Source: Rallus limicola
Taxonomy: Eukaryota; Chordata; Aves; Gruiformes; Rallidae
Length of the DNA stretch: 64,000 nucleotides
Assembly (NCBI GenBank): GCA_022605955.1
Contig: JAKCOZ010000312.1
Span: forward strand, 1 to 64,000
Reading direction: 5' to 3'
This document shows positions 38,201-51,664 of this stretch, one piece after another. Position 1 is the first letter of the stretch; the number at the start of each line of letters is the position of its first letter. The translations under genes and the position numbers were made by a program. The notes under the pieces were generated by a model that saw nothing but the letters and a program-made list of their open reading frames with translations, was not told where the DNA came from and ran no database searches.

Positions 38201-40378
38201 TTATAACAGGACACACAAGCAGACCCTGTCACTTTGGCTCTCAGCCTTTTCCTTTGCCTGGAAAGAGGGAACATGCCTGGAACCTCCTACGGTTCTTTTC
38301 TCGGCCCTAGCAGACTGCAGTTCAAAACTTGCTAAACGTCCAGCAATAACTCCCAAAGTAAAGAAGCTAGGACTGAAAGGCATAGCTTGTCTGAAACCTC
38401 CTAACAGGACACACAAGCAGACCCTGTCACTTTGGCTCTCAGCCTTTTCCTTTGTCTGGAAAGAGGGAACATGCCTGGAACCTCCTACGGTGCTTTTCTC
38501 GGCCCTAGCAGACTGCAGTTCAAAACATGCTAAACGTCCAGCAATAACTCCCAAAGTAAAGAAGCTAGGACTGAAAGGCATAGCTTGTCTGAAACCTCCT
38601 AACAGGACACACAAGCAGACCCTGTCACTTTGGCTCTCAGCCTTTTCCTTTGCCTGGAAAGAGGGAACATGCCTGGAACCTCCTACGGTGCTTTTCTCGG
38701 CCCTAGCAGACTGCAGTTCAAAACATGCTAAACGTCCAGCAATAACTCCCAAAGTAAAGAAGCTAGGCATGAAAGGCATAGCTTGTCTGAAACCTCCTAA
38801 CAGGACACACAAGCAGACCCTGTCACTTTGGCTCTCAGCCTTTTCCTTTGCCTGGAAAGAGGGAACATGCCTGGAACCTCCTACGGTGCTTTTCTCGGCC
38901 CTAGCAGACTGCAGTTCAAAACATGCTAAACGTCCAGCAATAACTCCCAAAGTAAAGAAGCTAGGCATGAAAGGCATAGCTTGTCTGAAACCTCCTAACA
39001 GGACACACAAGCAGACCCTGTCACTTTGGCTCTCAGCCTTTTCCTTTGCCTGGAAAGAGGGAACATGCCTGGAACCTCCTACGGTGCTTTTCTCGGCCCT
39101 AGCAGACTGCAGTTCAAAACATGCTAAACGTCCAGCAATAACTCCCAAAGTAAAGAAGCTAGGCATGAAAGGCATAGCTTGTCTGAAACCTCCTAACAGG
39201 ACACACAAGCAGACCCTGTCACTTTGGCTCTCAGCCTTTTCCTTTGCCTGGAAAGAGGGAACATGCCTGGAACCTCCTACGGTGCTTTTCTCGGCCCTAG
39301 CAGACTGCAGTTCAAAAAATGCTAAACGTCCAGCAATAACTCCCAAAGTAAAGAAGCTAGGCATGAAAGGCATAGCTTGTCTGAAACCTCCTAACAGGAC
39401 ACACAAGCAGACCCTGTCACTTTGGCTCTCAGCCTTTTCCTTTGCCTGGAAAGAAGGAACATACCTGCTACCTCCTACAGTGCTTTTCTCGGCCCTAGCA
39501 GACTGCAGTTAAAAACACACTAAACGTCCAGCAATAACTCCCAAAGTAAAGAAGCTAGGCATGAAAGGCATAGCTTGTCTGAAACCTCCTAACAGGACAC
39601 ACAAGCAGACCCTGTCACTTTGGCTCTCAGCCTTTTCCTTTGCCTGGAAAGAAGGAACATACCTGCTACCTCCTGCAGTGCTTTTCTCGGCCCTAGCAGA
39701 CTGCAGTTCAAAACATGCTAAACGTCCAGCAATAACTCCCAAAGTAAAGAAGCTAGGCATGAAAGGCATAGCTTGTCTGAAACCTTATAACAGGACACAC
39801 AAGCAGACCCTGTCACTTTGGCTCTCAGCCTTTTCCTTTGCCTGGAAAGAGGGAACATGCCTGGAACCTCCTACGGTGCTTTTCTCGGCCCTAGCAGACT
39901 GCAGTTCAAAACATGCTAAACGTCCAGCAATAACTCCCAAAGTAAAGAAGCTAGGCATGAAAGGCATAGCTTGTCTGAAACCTCCTAACAGGACACACAA
40001 GCAGACCCTGTCACTTTGGCTCTCAGCCTTTTCCTTTGCCTGGAAAGAGGGAACATGCCTGGAACCTCCTACGGTGCTTTTCTCGGCCCTAGCAGACTGC
40101 AGTTCAAAACATGCTAAACGTCCAGCAATAACTCCCAAAGTAAAGAAGCTAGGCATGAAAGGCATAGCTTGTCTGAAACCTCCTAACAGGACACACAAGC
40201 AGACCCTGTCACTTTGGCTCTCAGCCTTTTCCTTTGCCTGGAAAGAAGGAACATACCTGCTACCTCCTACAGTGCTTTTCTCGGCCCTAGCAGACTGCAG
40301 TTCAAAACATGCTAAACGTCCAGCAATAACTCCCAAAGTAAAGAAGCTAGGCATGAAAGGCATAGCTTGTCTGAAACC
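38201..40378. repeat. 11-mer higher-order repeat, copy 2 (2178 bp)
   Basis: This copy is the same length and has the same 8+3 spacing of TA186-187 units (38201, 39785, next 40379), with the T115 unit at 38329. Private changes are GGTTCTT near 38291, AAAAAATG near 39315, a TCA to TAA change at 39510-39512, and G75 at 39675. The third unit is CAT, where copy 1 has ATT. Confidence 0.92.
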
Positions 40379-42556
40379 TTATAACAGGACACACAAGCAG
40401 ACCCTGTCACTTTGGCTCTCAGCCTTTTCCTTTGCCTGGAAAGAGGGAACATGCCTGGAACCTCCTACGGTGCTTTTCTCGGCCCTAGCAGACTGCAGTT
40501 CAAAACTTGCTAAACGTCCAGCAATAACTCCCAAAGTAAAGAAGCTAGGACTGAAAGGCATAGCTTGTCTGAAACCTCCTAACAGGACACACAAGCAGAC
40601 CCTGTCACTTTGGCTCTCAGCCTTTTCCTTTGTCTGGAAAGAGGGAACATGCCTGGAACCTCCTACGGTGCTTTTCTCGGCCCTAGCAGACTGCAGTTCA
40701 AAACATGCTAAACGTCCAGCAATAACTCCCAAAGTAAAGAAGCTAGGACTGAAAGGCATAGCTTGTCTGAAACCTCCTAACAGGACACACAAGCAGACCC
40801 TGTCACTTTGGCTCTCAGCCTTTTCCTTTGCCTGGAAAGAGGGAACATGCCTGGAACCTCCTACGGTGCTTTTCTCGGCCCTAGCAGACTGCAGTTCAAA
40901 ACATGCTAAACGTCCAGCAATAACTCCCAAAGTAAAGAAGCTAGGCATGAAAGGCATAGCTTGTCTGAAACCTCCTAACAGGACACACAAGCAGACCCTG
41001 TCACTTTGGCTCTCAGCCTTTTCCTTTGCCTGGAAAGAGGGAACATGCCTGGAACCTCCTACGGTGCTTTTCTCGGCCCTAGCAGACTGCAGTTCAAAAC
41101 ATGCTAAACGTCCAGCAATAACTCCCAAAGTAAAGAAGCTAGGCATGAAAGGCATAGCTTGTCTGAAACCTCCTAACAGGACACACAAGCAGACCCTGTC
41201 ACTTTGGCTCTCAGCCTTTTCCTTTGCCTGGAAAGAGGGAACATGCCTGGAACCTCCTACGGTGCTTTTCTCGGCCCTAGCAGACTGCAGTTCAAAACAT
41301 GCTAAACGTCCAGCAATAACTCCCAAAGTAAAGAAGCTAGGCATGAAAGGCATAGCTTGTCTGAAACCTCCTAACAGGACACACAAGCAGACCCTGTCAC
41401 TTTGGCTCTCAGCCTTTTCCTTTGCCTGGAAAGAGGGAACATGCCTGGAACCTCCTACGGTGGTTTTCTCGGCCCTAGCAGACTGCAGTTCAAAACATGC
41501 TAAACGTCCAGCAATAACTCCCAAAGTAAAGAAGCTAGGCATGAAAGGCATAGCTTGTCTGAAACCTCCTAACAGGACACACAAGCAGACCCTGTCACTT
41601 TGGCTCTCAGCCTTTTCCTTTGCCTGGAAAGAAGGAACATACCTGCTACCTCCTACAGTGCTTTTCTCGGCCCTAGCAGACTGCAGTTCAAAACATGCTA
41701 AACGTCCAGCAATAACTCCCAAAGTAAAGAAGCTAGGCATGAAAGGCATAGCTTGTCTGAAACCTCCTAACAGGACACACAAGCAGACCCTGTCACTTTG
41801 GCTCTCAGCCTTTTCCTTTGCCTGGAAAGAAGGAACATACCTGCTACCTCCTACAGTGCTTTTCTCGGCCCTAGCAGACTGCAGTTCAAAACATGCTAAA
41901 CGTCCAGCAATAACTCCCAAAGTAAAGAAGCTAGGCATGAAAGGCATAGCTTGTCTGAAACCTTATAACAGGACACACAAGCAGACCCTGTCACTTTGGC
42001 TCTCAGCCTTTTCCTTTGCCTGGAAAGAGGGAACATGCCTGGAACCTCCTACGGTGCTTTTCTCGGCCCTAGCAGACTGCAGTTCAAAACATGCTAAACG
42101 TCCAGCAATAACTCCCAAAGTAAAGAAGCTAGGCATGAAAGGCATAGCTTGTCTGAAACCTCCTAACAGGACACACAAGCAGACCCTGTCACTTTGGCTC
42201 TCAGCCTTTTCCTTTGCCTGGAAAGAGGGAACATGCCTGGAACCTCCTACGGTGCTTTTCTCGGCCCTAGCAGACTGCAGTTCAAAACATGCTAAACGTC
42301 CAGCAATAACTCCCAAAGTAAAGAAGCTAGGCATGAAAGGCATAGCTTGTCTGAAACCTCCTAACAGGACACACAAGCAGACCCTGTCACTTTGGCTCTC
42401 AGCCTTTTCCTTTGCCTGGAAAGAAGGAACATACCTGCTACCTATAAAAGTTCTTTTCTCAGCCCTAGCAGACTGCAGTTCAAAACATGCTAAACGTCCA
42501 GCAATAACTGCTAAAGTAAAGAAGCTAGGCATGAAAGGCATAGCTTGTCTGAAACC
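40379..42556. repeat. 11-mer higher-order repeat, copy 3 (2178 bp)
   Basis: Marker units are at 40379 and 41963, with the next copy boundary at 42557; the T115 unit is at 40507. Private changes include GGTGGTTTT near 41460. Its last unit (near 42441-42530) introduces a new haplotype: CTATAAAAGTTC, CTCAGCC and ACTGCTAAAG together. This is the first place in the window where GTTC/GCTAAAG-type alleles appear. Confidence 0.92.
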
Positions 42557-43826
42557 TTATAACAGGACACACAAGCAGACCCTGTCACTTTGGCTCTCAG
42601 CCTTTTCCTTTGCCTGGAAAGAGGGAACATGCCTGGAACCTCCTACGGTGCTTTTCTCGGCCCTAGCAGACTGCAGTTCAAAACATGCTAAACGTCCATC
42701 AATAACTCCCAAAGTAAAGAAGCTAGGCATGAAAGGCATAGCTTGTCTGAAACCTCCTAACAGGACACACAAGCAGACCCTGTCACTTTGGCTCTCAGCC
42801 TTTTCCTTTGCCTGGAAAGAGGGAACATGCCTGGAACCTCCTACGGTGCTTTTCTCGGCCCTAGCAGACTGCAGTTCAAAACATGCTAAACGTCCAGCAA
42901 TAACTCCCAAAGTAAAGAAGCTAGGCATGAAAGGCATAGCTTGTCTGAAACCTCCTAACAGGACACACAAGCAGACCCTGTCACTTTGGCTCTCAGCCTT
43001 TTCCTTTGCCTGGAAAGAAGGAACATACCTGCTACCTTTAAAAGTTCTTTTCTCGGCCCTAGCAGACTGCAGTTCAAAACATGCTAAACGTCCAGCAATA
43101 ACTCCCAAAGTAAAGAAGCTAGGCATGAAAGGCATAGCTTGTCTGAAACCTCCTAACAGGACACACAAGCAGACTCTGTCACTTTGGCTCTCAGCCTTTT
43201 CCTTTGCCTGGAAAGAGGGAACATGCCTGGAACCTCCTACGGTGCTTTTCTCGGCCCTAGCAGACTGCAGTTCAAAACATGCTAAACGTCCAGCAATAAC
43301 TCCCAAAGTAAAGAAGCTAGGACTGAAAGGCATAGCTTGTCTGAAACCTCCTAACAGGACACACAAGCAGACCCTGTCACTTTGGCTCTCAGCCTTTTCC
43401 TTTGCCTGGAAAGAGGGAACATGCCTGGAACCTCCTACGGTGCTTTTCTCGGCCCTAGCAGACTGCAGTTCAAAACATGCTAAACGTCCAGCAATAACTC
43501 CCAAAGTAAAGAAGCTAGGACTGAAAGGCATAGCTTGTCTGAAACCTCCTAACAGGACACACAAGCAGACCCTGTCACTTTGGCTCTCAGCCTTTTCCTT
43601 TGCCTGGAAAGAAGGAACATACCTGCTACCTCCTACAGTGCTTTTCTCGGCCCTAGCAGACTGCAGTTCAAAACATGCTAAACGTCCAGCAATAACTCCC
43701 AAAGTAAAGAAGCTAGGCATGAAAGGCATAGCTTGTCTGAAACCTCCTAACAGGACACACAAGCAGACCCTGTCACTTTGGCTCTCAGCCTTTTCCTTTG
43801 CCTGGAAAGAAGGAACATACCTGCTA

Positions 43827-44640
43827 CCTTTAAAAGTTCTTTTCTCGGCCCTAGCAGACTGCAGTTCAAAACATGCTAAACGTCCAGCAATAACTGCTAA
43901 AGTAAAGAAGCTAGGCATGAAAGGCATAGCTTGTCTGAAACCTCCTAACAGGACACACAAGCAGACTCTGTCACTTTGGCTCTCAGCCTTTTCCTTTGCC
44001 TGGAAAGAGGGAACATGCCTGGAACCTCCTACGGTGCTTTTCTCGGCCCTAGCAGACTGCAGTTCAAAACATGCTAAACGTCCAGCAATAACTCCCAAAG
44101 TAAAGAAGCTAGGACTGAAAGGCATAGCTTGTCTGAAACCTCCTAACAGGACACACAAGCAGACCCTGTCACTTTGGCTCTCAGCCTTTTCCTTTGCCTG
44201 GAAAGAGGGAACATGCCTGGAACCTCCTACGGTGCTTTTCTCGGCCCTAGCAGACTGCAGTTCAAAACACGCTAAACGTCCAGCAATAACTCCCAAAGTA
44301 AAGAAGCTAGGACTGAAAGGCATAGCTTGTCTGAAACCTCCTAACAGGACACACAAGCTGACCCTGTCACTTTGGCTCTCAGCCTTTTCCTTTGCCTGGA
44401 AAGAGGGAACATGCCTGGAACCTCCTACGGTTCTTTTCTCGGCCCTAGCAGACTGCAGTTCAAAACTTGCTAAACGTCCAGCAATAACTCCCAAAGTAAA
44501 GAAGCTAGGACTGAAAGGCATAGCTTGTCTGAAACCTCCTAACAGGACACACAAGCAGACCCTGTCACTTTGGCTCTCAGCCTTTTCCTTTGCATGGAAA
44601 GAGGGAACATGCCTGGAACCTCCTACGGTGCTTTTCTCGG
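43827..44640. repeat. Four-monomer module that seeds the later 7-mer
   Basis: Four units in order carry: CCTTTAAAAGTTC with ACTGCTAAAG and AGACTCTG; an ACT P unit; a C116 unit with AAGCTGACC; and a T115 unit with GCATGG (A44). The same four occur in the same order in each of the three 7-mer copies at 54.3-58.3 kb, the first at an offset of 53 monomers. A shorter version with CCTTTAAAAG also lies four units upstream, near 43035. Confidence 0.78.
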
Positions 44641-45229
44641 CCCTAGCAGACTGCAGTTCAAAACATGCTAAACGTCCAGCAATAACTCCCAAAGTAAAGA
44701 AGCTAGGCATGAAAGGCATAGCTTGTCTGAAACCTCCTAACAGGACACACAAGCAGACCCTGTCACTTTGGCTCTCAGCCTTTTCCTTTGCCTGGAAAGA
44801 AGGAACATGCCTGGAACCTCCTACGGTGCTTTTCTCGGCCCTAGCAGACTGCAGTTCAAAACATGCTAAACGTCCAGCAATAACTCCCAAAGTAAAGAAG
44901 CTAGGCATGAAAGGCATAGCTTGTCTGAAACCTCCTAACAGGACACACAAGCAGACCCTGTCACTTTGGCTCTCAGCCTTTTCCTTTGCCTGGAAAGAGG
45001 GAACATGCCTGGAAGCTCCTACGGTGCTTTTCTCGGCCCTAGCAGACTGCAGTTCAAAACATGCTAAACGTCCAGCAATAACTCCCAAAGTAAAGAAGCT
45101 AGGACTGAAAGGCATAGCTTGTCTGAAACCTCCTAACAGGACACACAAGCAGACCCTGTCACTTTGGCTCTCAGCCTTTTCCTTTGCCTGGAAAGAGGGA
45201 ACATGCCTGGAACCTCCTACGGTGCTTTT

Positions 45230-46417
45230 ATCGGCCCTAGCAGACTGCAGTTCAAAACTTGCTAAACGTCCAGCAATAACTCCCAAAGTAAAGAAGCTAG
45301 GACTGAAAGGCATAGCTTGTCTGAAACCTCCTAACAGGACACACAAGCAGACCCTGTCACTTTGGCTCTCAGCCTTTTCCTTTGTCTGGAAAGAGGGAAC
45401 ATGCCTGGAACCTCCTACGGTGCTTTTCTCGGCCCTAGCAGACTGCAGTTCAAAACATGCTAAACGTCCAGCAATAACTCCCAAAGTAAAGAAGCTAGGA
45501 CTGAAAGGCATAGCTTGTCTGAAACCTCCTAACAGGACACACAAGCAGACCCTGTCACTTTGGCTCTCAGCCTTTTCCTTTGCCTGGAAAGAGGGAACAT
45601 GCCTGGAACCTCCTACGGTGCTTTTCTCGGCCCTAGCAGACTGCAGTTCAAAACATGCTAAACGTCCAGCAATAACTCCCAAAGTAAAGAAGCTTGGATT
45701 GAAAGGCATAGCTTGTCTGAAACCTCCTAACAGGACACACAAGCAGACCCTGTCACTTTGGCTCTCAGCCTTTTCCTTTGCCTGGAAAGAGGGAACATGC
45801 CTGGAAGCTCCTACGGTGCTTTTCTCGGCCCTAGCAGACTGCAGTTCAAAACATGCTAAACGTCCAGCAATAACTCCCAAAGTAAAGAAGCTAGGCATGA
45901 AAGGCATAGCTTGTCTGAAACCTCCTAACAGGACACACAAGCAGACCCTGTCACTTTGGCTCTCAGCCTTTTCCTTTGCCTGGAAAGAGGGAACATGCCT
46001 GGAAGCTCCTACGGTGCTTTTCTCGGCCCTAGCAGACTGCAGTTCAAAACATGCTAAACGTACAGCAATAACTCCCAAAGTAAAGAAGCTAGGACTGAAA
46101 GGCATAGCTTGTCTGAAACCTCCTAACAGGACACACAAGCAGACCCTGTCACTTTGGCTCTCAGCCTTTTCCTTTGCCTGGAAAGAAGGAACATACCTGC
46201 TACCTCCTACAGTGCTTTTCTCGGCCCTAGCAGACTGCAGTTCAAAACATGCTAAACGTCCAGCAATAACTCCCAAAGTAAAGAAGCTAGGCATGAAAGG
46301 CATAGCTTGTCTGAAACCTTATAACAGGACACACAAGCAGACCCTGTCACTTTGGCTCTCAGCCTTTTCCTTTGCCTGGAAAGAGGGAACATGCCTGGAA
46401 CCTCCTACGGTGCTTTT
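45230..46417. repeat. 6-mer higher-order repeat, copy 1 (1188 bp)
   Basis: The copy is bounded by a rare CTTTTATCGG variant at 45230 that recurs at 46418. Within it are T115/ACT/T43, an ACT P unit, a CTTGGATTG unit (45691), CAT/G69 units, an A126 unit (CGTACAG at 46062) and a TA186-187 unit near 46319. Each marker recurs 1188 bases later. Confidence 0.85.
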
Positions 46418-47605
46418 ATCGGCCCTAGCAGACTGCAGTTCAAAACTTGCTAAACGTCCAGCAATAACTCCCAAAGTAAAGAAGCTAGGACTGAAAGGCA
46501 TAGCTTGTCTGAAACCTCCTAACAGGACACACAAGCAGACCCTGTCACTTTGGCTCTCAGCCTTTTCCTTTGTCTGGAAAGAGGGAACATGCCTGGAACC
46601 TCCTACGGTGCTTTTCTCGGCCCTAGCAGACTGCAGTTCAAAACATGCTAAACGTCCAGCAATAACTCCCAAAGTAAAGAAGCTAGGCATGAAAGGCATA
46701 GCTTGTCTGAAACCTCCTAACAGGACACACAAGCAGACCCTGTCACTTTGGCTCTCAGCCTTTTCCTTTGCCTGGAAAGAGGGAACATGCCTGGAACCTC
46801 CTACGGTGCTTTTCTCGGCCCTAGCAGACTGCAGTTCAAAACATGCTAAACGTCCAGCAATAACTCCCAAAGTAAAGAAGCTTGGATTGAAAGGCATAGC
46901 TTGTCTGAAACCTCCTAACAGGACACACAAGCAGACCCTGTCACTTTGGCTCTCAGCCTTTTCCTTTGCCTGGAAAGAGGGAACATGCCTGGAAGCTCCT
47001 ACGGTGCTTTTCTCGGCCCTAGCAGACTGCAGTTCAAAACATGCTAAACGTCCAGCAATAACTCCCAAAGTAAAGAAGCTAGGCATGAAAGGCATAGCTT
47101 GTCTGAAACCTCCTAACAGGACACACAAGCAGACCCTGTCACTTTGGCTCTCAGCCTTTTCCTTTGCCTGGAAAGAGGGAACATGCCTGGAACCTCCTAC
47201 GGTGCTTTTCTCGGCCCTAGCAGACTGCAGTTCAAAACATGCTAAACGTACAGCAATAACTCCCAAAGTAAAGAAGCTAGGACTGAAAGGCATAGCTTGT
47301 CTGAAACCTCCTAACAGGACACACAAGCAGACCCTGTCACTTTGGCTCTCAGCCTTTTCCTTTGCCTGGAAAGAGGGAACATGCCTGGAAGCTCCTACGG
47401 TGCTTTTCTCGGCCCTAGCAGACTGCAGTTCAAAACATGCTAAACGTCCAGCAATAACTCCCAAAGTAAAGAAGCTAGGCATGAAAGGCATAGCTTGTCT
47501 GAAACCTCCTAACAGGACACACAAGCAGACCCTGTCACTTTGGCTCTCAGCCTTTTCCTTTGCCTGGAAAGAGGGAACATGCCTGGAACCTCCTACGGTG
47601 CTTTT
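46418..47605. repeat. 6-mer higher-order repeat, copy 2, followed by a 2-monomer internal expansion
   Basis: CTTTTATCGG (46418), T115 (46447), CTTGGATTG (46879) and A126 (47250) all lie 1188 bases after their counterparts. The A126 unit then appears again 396 bases later (47646) before the next TA186-187 unit at 47903. The TA-to-TA distance is therefore 8 monomers, not 6, indicating a local 2-monomer duplication nested inside the copy. Confidence 0.82.
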
Positions 47606-50600
47606 CTCGGCCCTAGCAGACTGCAGTTCAAAACATGCTAAACGTACAGCAATAACTCCCAAAGTAAAGAAGCTAGGACTGAAAGGCATAGCTTGTCTGA
47701 AACCTCCTAACAGGACACACAAGCAGACCCTGTCACTTTGGCTCTCAGCCTTTTCCTTTGCCTGGAAAGAAGGAACATACCTGCTACCTCCTACAGTGCT
47801 TTTCTCGGCCCTAGCAGACTGCAGTTCAAAACATGCTAAACGTCCAGCAATAACTCCCAAAGTAAAGAAGCTAGGCATGAAAGGCATAGCTTGTCTGAAA
47901 CCTTATAACAGGACACACAAGCAGACCCTGTCACTTTGGCTCTCAGCCTTTTCCTTTGCCTGGAAAGAGGGAACATGCCTGGAAGCTCCTACGGTGCTTT
48001 TCTCGGCCCTAGCAGACTGCAGTTCAAAACATGCTAAACGTCCAGCAATAACTCCCAAAGTAAAGAAGATAGGCATGAAAGGCATAGCTTGTCTGAAACC
48101 TCCTAACAGGACACACAAGCAGACCCTGTCACTTTGGCTCTCAGCCTTTTCCTTTGCCTGGAAAGAAGGAACATACCTGCTACCTTTAAAAGTTCTTTTC
48201 TCGGCCCTAGCAGACTGCAGTTCAAAACATGCTAAACGTCCAGCAATAACTGCTAAAGTAAAGAAGCTAGGCATGAAAGGCATAGCTTGTCTGAAACCTC
48301 CTAACAGGACACACAAGCAGACTCTGTCACTTTGGCTCTCAGCCTTTTCCTTTGTCTGGAAAGAGGGAACATGCCTGGAACCTCCTACGGTGCTTTTCTC
48401 GGCCCTAGCAGACTGCAGTTCAAAACTTGCTAAACGTCCAGCAATAACTCCCAAAGTAAAGAAGCTAGGACTGAAAGGCATAGCTTGTCTGAAACCTCCT
48501 AACAGGACACACAAGCTGACCCTGTCACTTTGGCTCTCAGCCTTTTCCTTTGCCTGGAAAGAGGGAACATGCCTGGAACCTCCTACGGTGCTTTTCTCGG
48601 CCCTAGCAGACTGCAGTTCAAAACTTGCTAAACGTCCAGCAATAACTCCCAAAGTAAAGAAGCTAGGACTGAAAGGCATAGCTTGTCTGAAACCTCCTAA
48701 CAGGACACACAAGCAGACCCTGTCACTTTGGCTCTCAGCCTTTTCCTTTGCATGGAAAGAGGGAACATGCCTGGAACCTCCTACGGTGCTTTTCTTGGCC
48801 CTAGCAGACTGCAGTTCAAAACATGCTAAACGTCCATCAATAACTCCCAAAGTAAAGAAGCTAGGCATGAAAGGCATAGCTTGTCTGAAACCTCCTAACA
48901 GGACACACAAGCAGACCCTGTCACTTTGGCTCTCAGCCTTTTCCTTTGCCTGGAAAGAGGGAACATGCCTGGAACCTCCTACGGTGCTTTTCTCGGCCCT
49001 AGCAGACTGCAGTTCAAAACATGCTAAACGTCCAGCAATAACTCCCAAAGTAAAGAAGCTAGGCATGAAAGGCATAGCTTGTCTGAAACCTCCTAACAGG
49101 ACACACAAGCAGACCCTGTCACTTTGGCTCTCAGCCTTTTCCTTTGCCTGGAAAGAGGGAACATGCCTGGAACCTCCTACGGTGGTTTTCTCGGCCCTAG
49201 CAGACTGCAGTTCAAAACATGCTAAACGTCCAGCAATAACTCCCAAAGTAAAGAAGCTAGGCATGAAAGGCATAGCTTGTCTGAAACCTCCTAACAGGAC
49301 ACACAAGCAGACCCTGTCACTTTGGCTCTCAGCCTTTTCCTTTGCCTGGAAAGAGGGAACATGCCTGGAACCTCCTACGGTGCTTTTCTCGGCCCTAGCA
49401 GACTGCAGTTCAAAACATGCTAAACGTCCAGCAATAACTCCCAAAGTAAAGAAGCTAGGCATGAAAGGCATAGCTTGTCTGAAACCTCCTAACAGGACAC
49501 ACAAGCAGACCCTGTCACTTTGGCTCTCAGCCTTTTCCTTTGCCTGGAAAGAGGGAACATGCCTGGAACCTCCTACGGTGCTTTTCTCGGCCCTAGCAGA
49601 CTGCAGTTCAAAACATGCTAAACGTCCAGCAATAACTCCCAAAGTAAAGAAGCTAGGCATGAAAGGCATAGCTTGTCTGAAACCTCCTAACAGGACACAC
49701 AAGCAGACCCTGTCACTTTGGCTCTCAGCCTTTTCCTTTGCCTGGAAAGAAGGAACATACCTGCTACCTCCTACAGTGCTTTTCTCGGCCCTAGCAGACT
49801 GCAGTTCAAAACACGCTAAACGTCCAGCAATAACTCCCAAAGTAAAGAAGCTAGGCATGAAAGGCATAGCTTGTCTGAAACCTCCTAACAGGACACACAA
49901 GCAGACCCTGTCACTTTGGCTCTCAGCCTTTTCCTTTGCCTGGAAAGAAGGAACATACCTGCTACCTCCTGCAGTGCTTTTCTCGGCCCTAGCAGACTGC
50001 AGTTCAAAACATGCTAAACGTCCAGCAATAACTCCCAAAGTAAAGAAGCTAGGCATGAAAGGCATAGCTTGTCTGAAACCTCCTAACAGGACACACAAGC
50101 AGACCCTGTCACTTTGGCTCTCAGCCTTTTCCTTTGTCTGGAAAGAGGGAACATGCCTGGAACCTCCTACGGTGCTTTTCTCGGCCCTAGCAGACTGCAG
50201 TTCAAAACTTGCTAAACGTCCAGCAATAACTCCCAAAGTAAAGAAGCTAGGACTGAAAGGCATAGCTGGTCTGAAACCTCCTAACAGGACACACAAGCAG
50301 ACCCTGTCACTTTGGCTCTCAGCCTTTTCCTTTGCCTGGAAAGAGGGAACATGCCTGGAACCTCCTACGGTGCTTTTCTCGGCCCTAGCAGACTGCAGTT
50401 CAAAACATGCTAAACGTCCAGCAATAACTCCCAAAGTAAAGAAGCTAGGACTGAAAGGCATAGCTTGTCTGAAACCTCCTAACAGGACACACAAGCAGAC
50501 CCTGTCACTTTGGCTCTCAGCCTTTTCCTTTGCCTGGAAAGAGGGAACATGCCTGGAACCTCCTACGGTGCTTTTCTCGGCCCTAGCAGACTGCAGTTCA

Positions 50601-51664
50601 AAACATGCTAAACGTCCAGCAATAACTCCCAAAGTAAAGAAGCTAGGCATGAAAAACATAGCTTGTCTGAAACCTCCTAACAGGACACACAAGCAGACCC
50701 TGTCACTTTGGCTCTCAGCCTTTTCCTTTGCCTGGAAAGAGGGAACATGCCTGGAACCTCCTACGGTGCTTTTCTCGGCCCTAGCAGACTGCAGTTCAAA
50801 AAATGCTAAACGTCCAGCAATAACTCCCAAAGTAAAGAAGCTAGGCATGAAAGGCATAGCTTGTCTGAAACCTCCTAACAGGACACACAAGCAGACCCTG
50901 TCACTTTGGCTCTCAGCCTTTTCCTTTGCCTGGAAAGAAGGAACATACCTGCTACCTCCTACAGTGCTTTTCTCGGCCCTAGCAGACTGCAGTTCAAAAC
51001 ACGCTAAACGTCCAGCAATAACTCCCAAAGTAAAGAAGCTAGGCATGAAAGGCATAGCTTGTCTGAAACCTCCTAACAGGACACACAAGCAGACCCTGTC
51101 ACTTTGGCTCTCAGCCTTTTCCTTTGCCTGGAAAGAAGGAACATACCTGCTACCTCCTGCAGTGCTTTTCTCGGCCCTAGCAGACTGCAGTTCAAAACAT
51201 GCTAAACGTCCAGCAATAACTCCCAAAGTAAAGAAGCTAGGCATGAAAGGCATAGCTTGTCTGAAACCTCCTAACAGGACACACAAGCAGACCCTGTCAC
51301 TTTGGCTCTCAGCCTTTTCCTTTGCCTGGAAAGAGGGAACATGCCTGGAACATCCTACGGTGCTTTTCTCGGCCCTAGCAGACTGCAGTTCAAAACATGC
51401 TAAACGTCCAGCAATAACTACCAAAGTAAAGAAGCTAGGCATGAAAGGCATAGCTTGTCTGAAACCTCCTAACAGGACACACAAGCAGACCCTGTCACTT
51501 TGGCTCTCAGCCTTTTCCTTTGCCTGGAAAGAAGGAACATACCTGCTACCTCCTACAGTGCTTTTCTCGGCCCTAGCAGACTGCAGTTCAAAACATGCTA
51601 AACGTCCAGCAATAACTCCCAAAGTAAAGAAGCTAGGCATGAAAGGCATAGCTTGTCTGAAACC

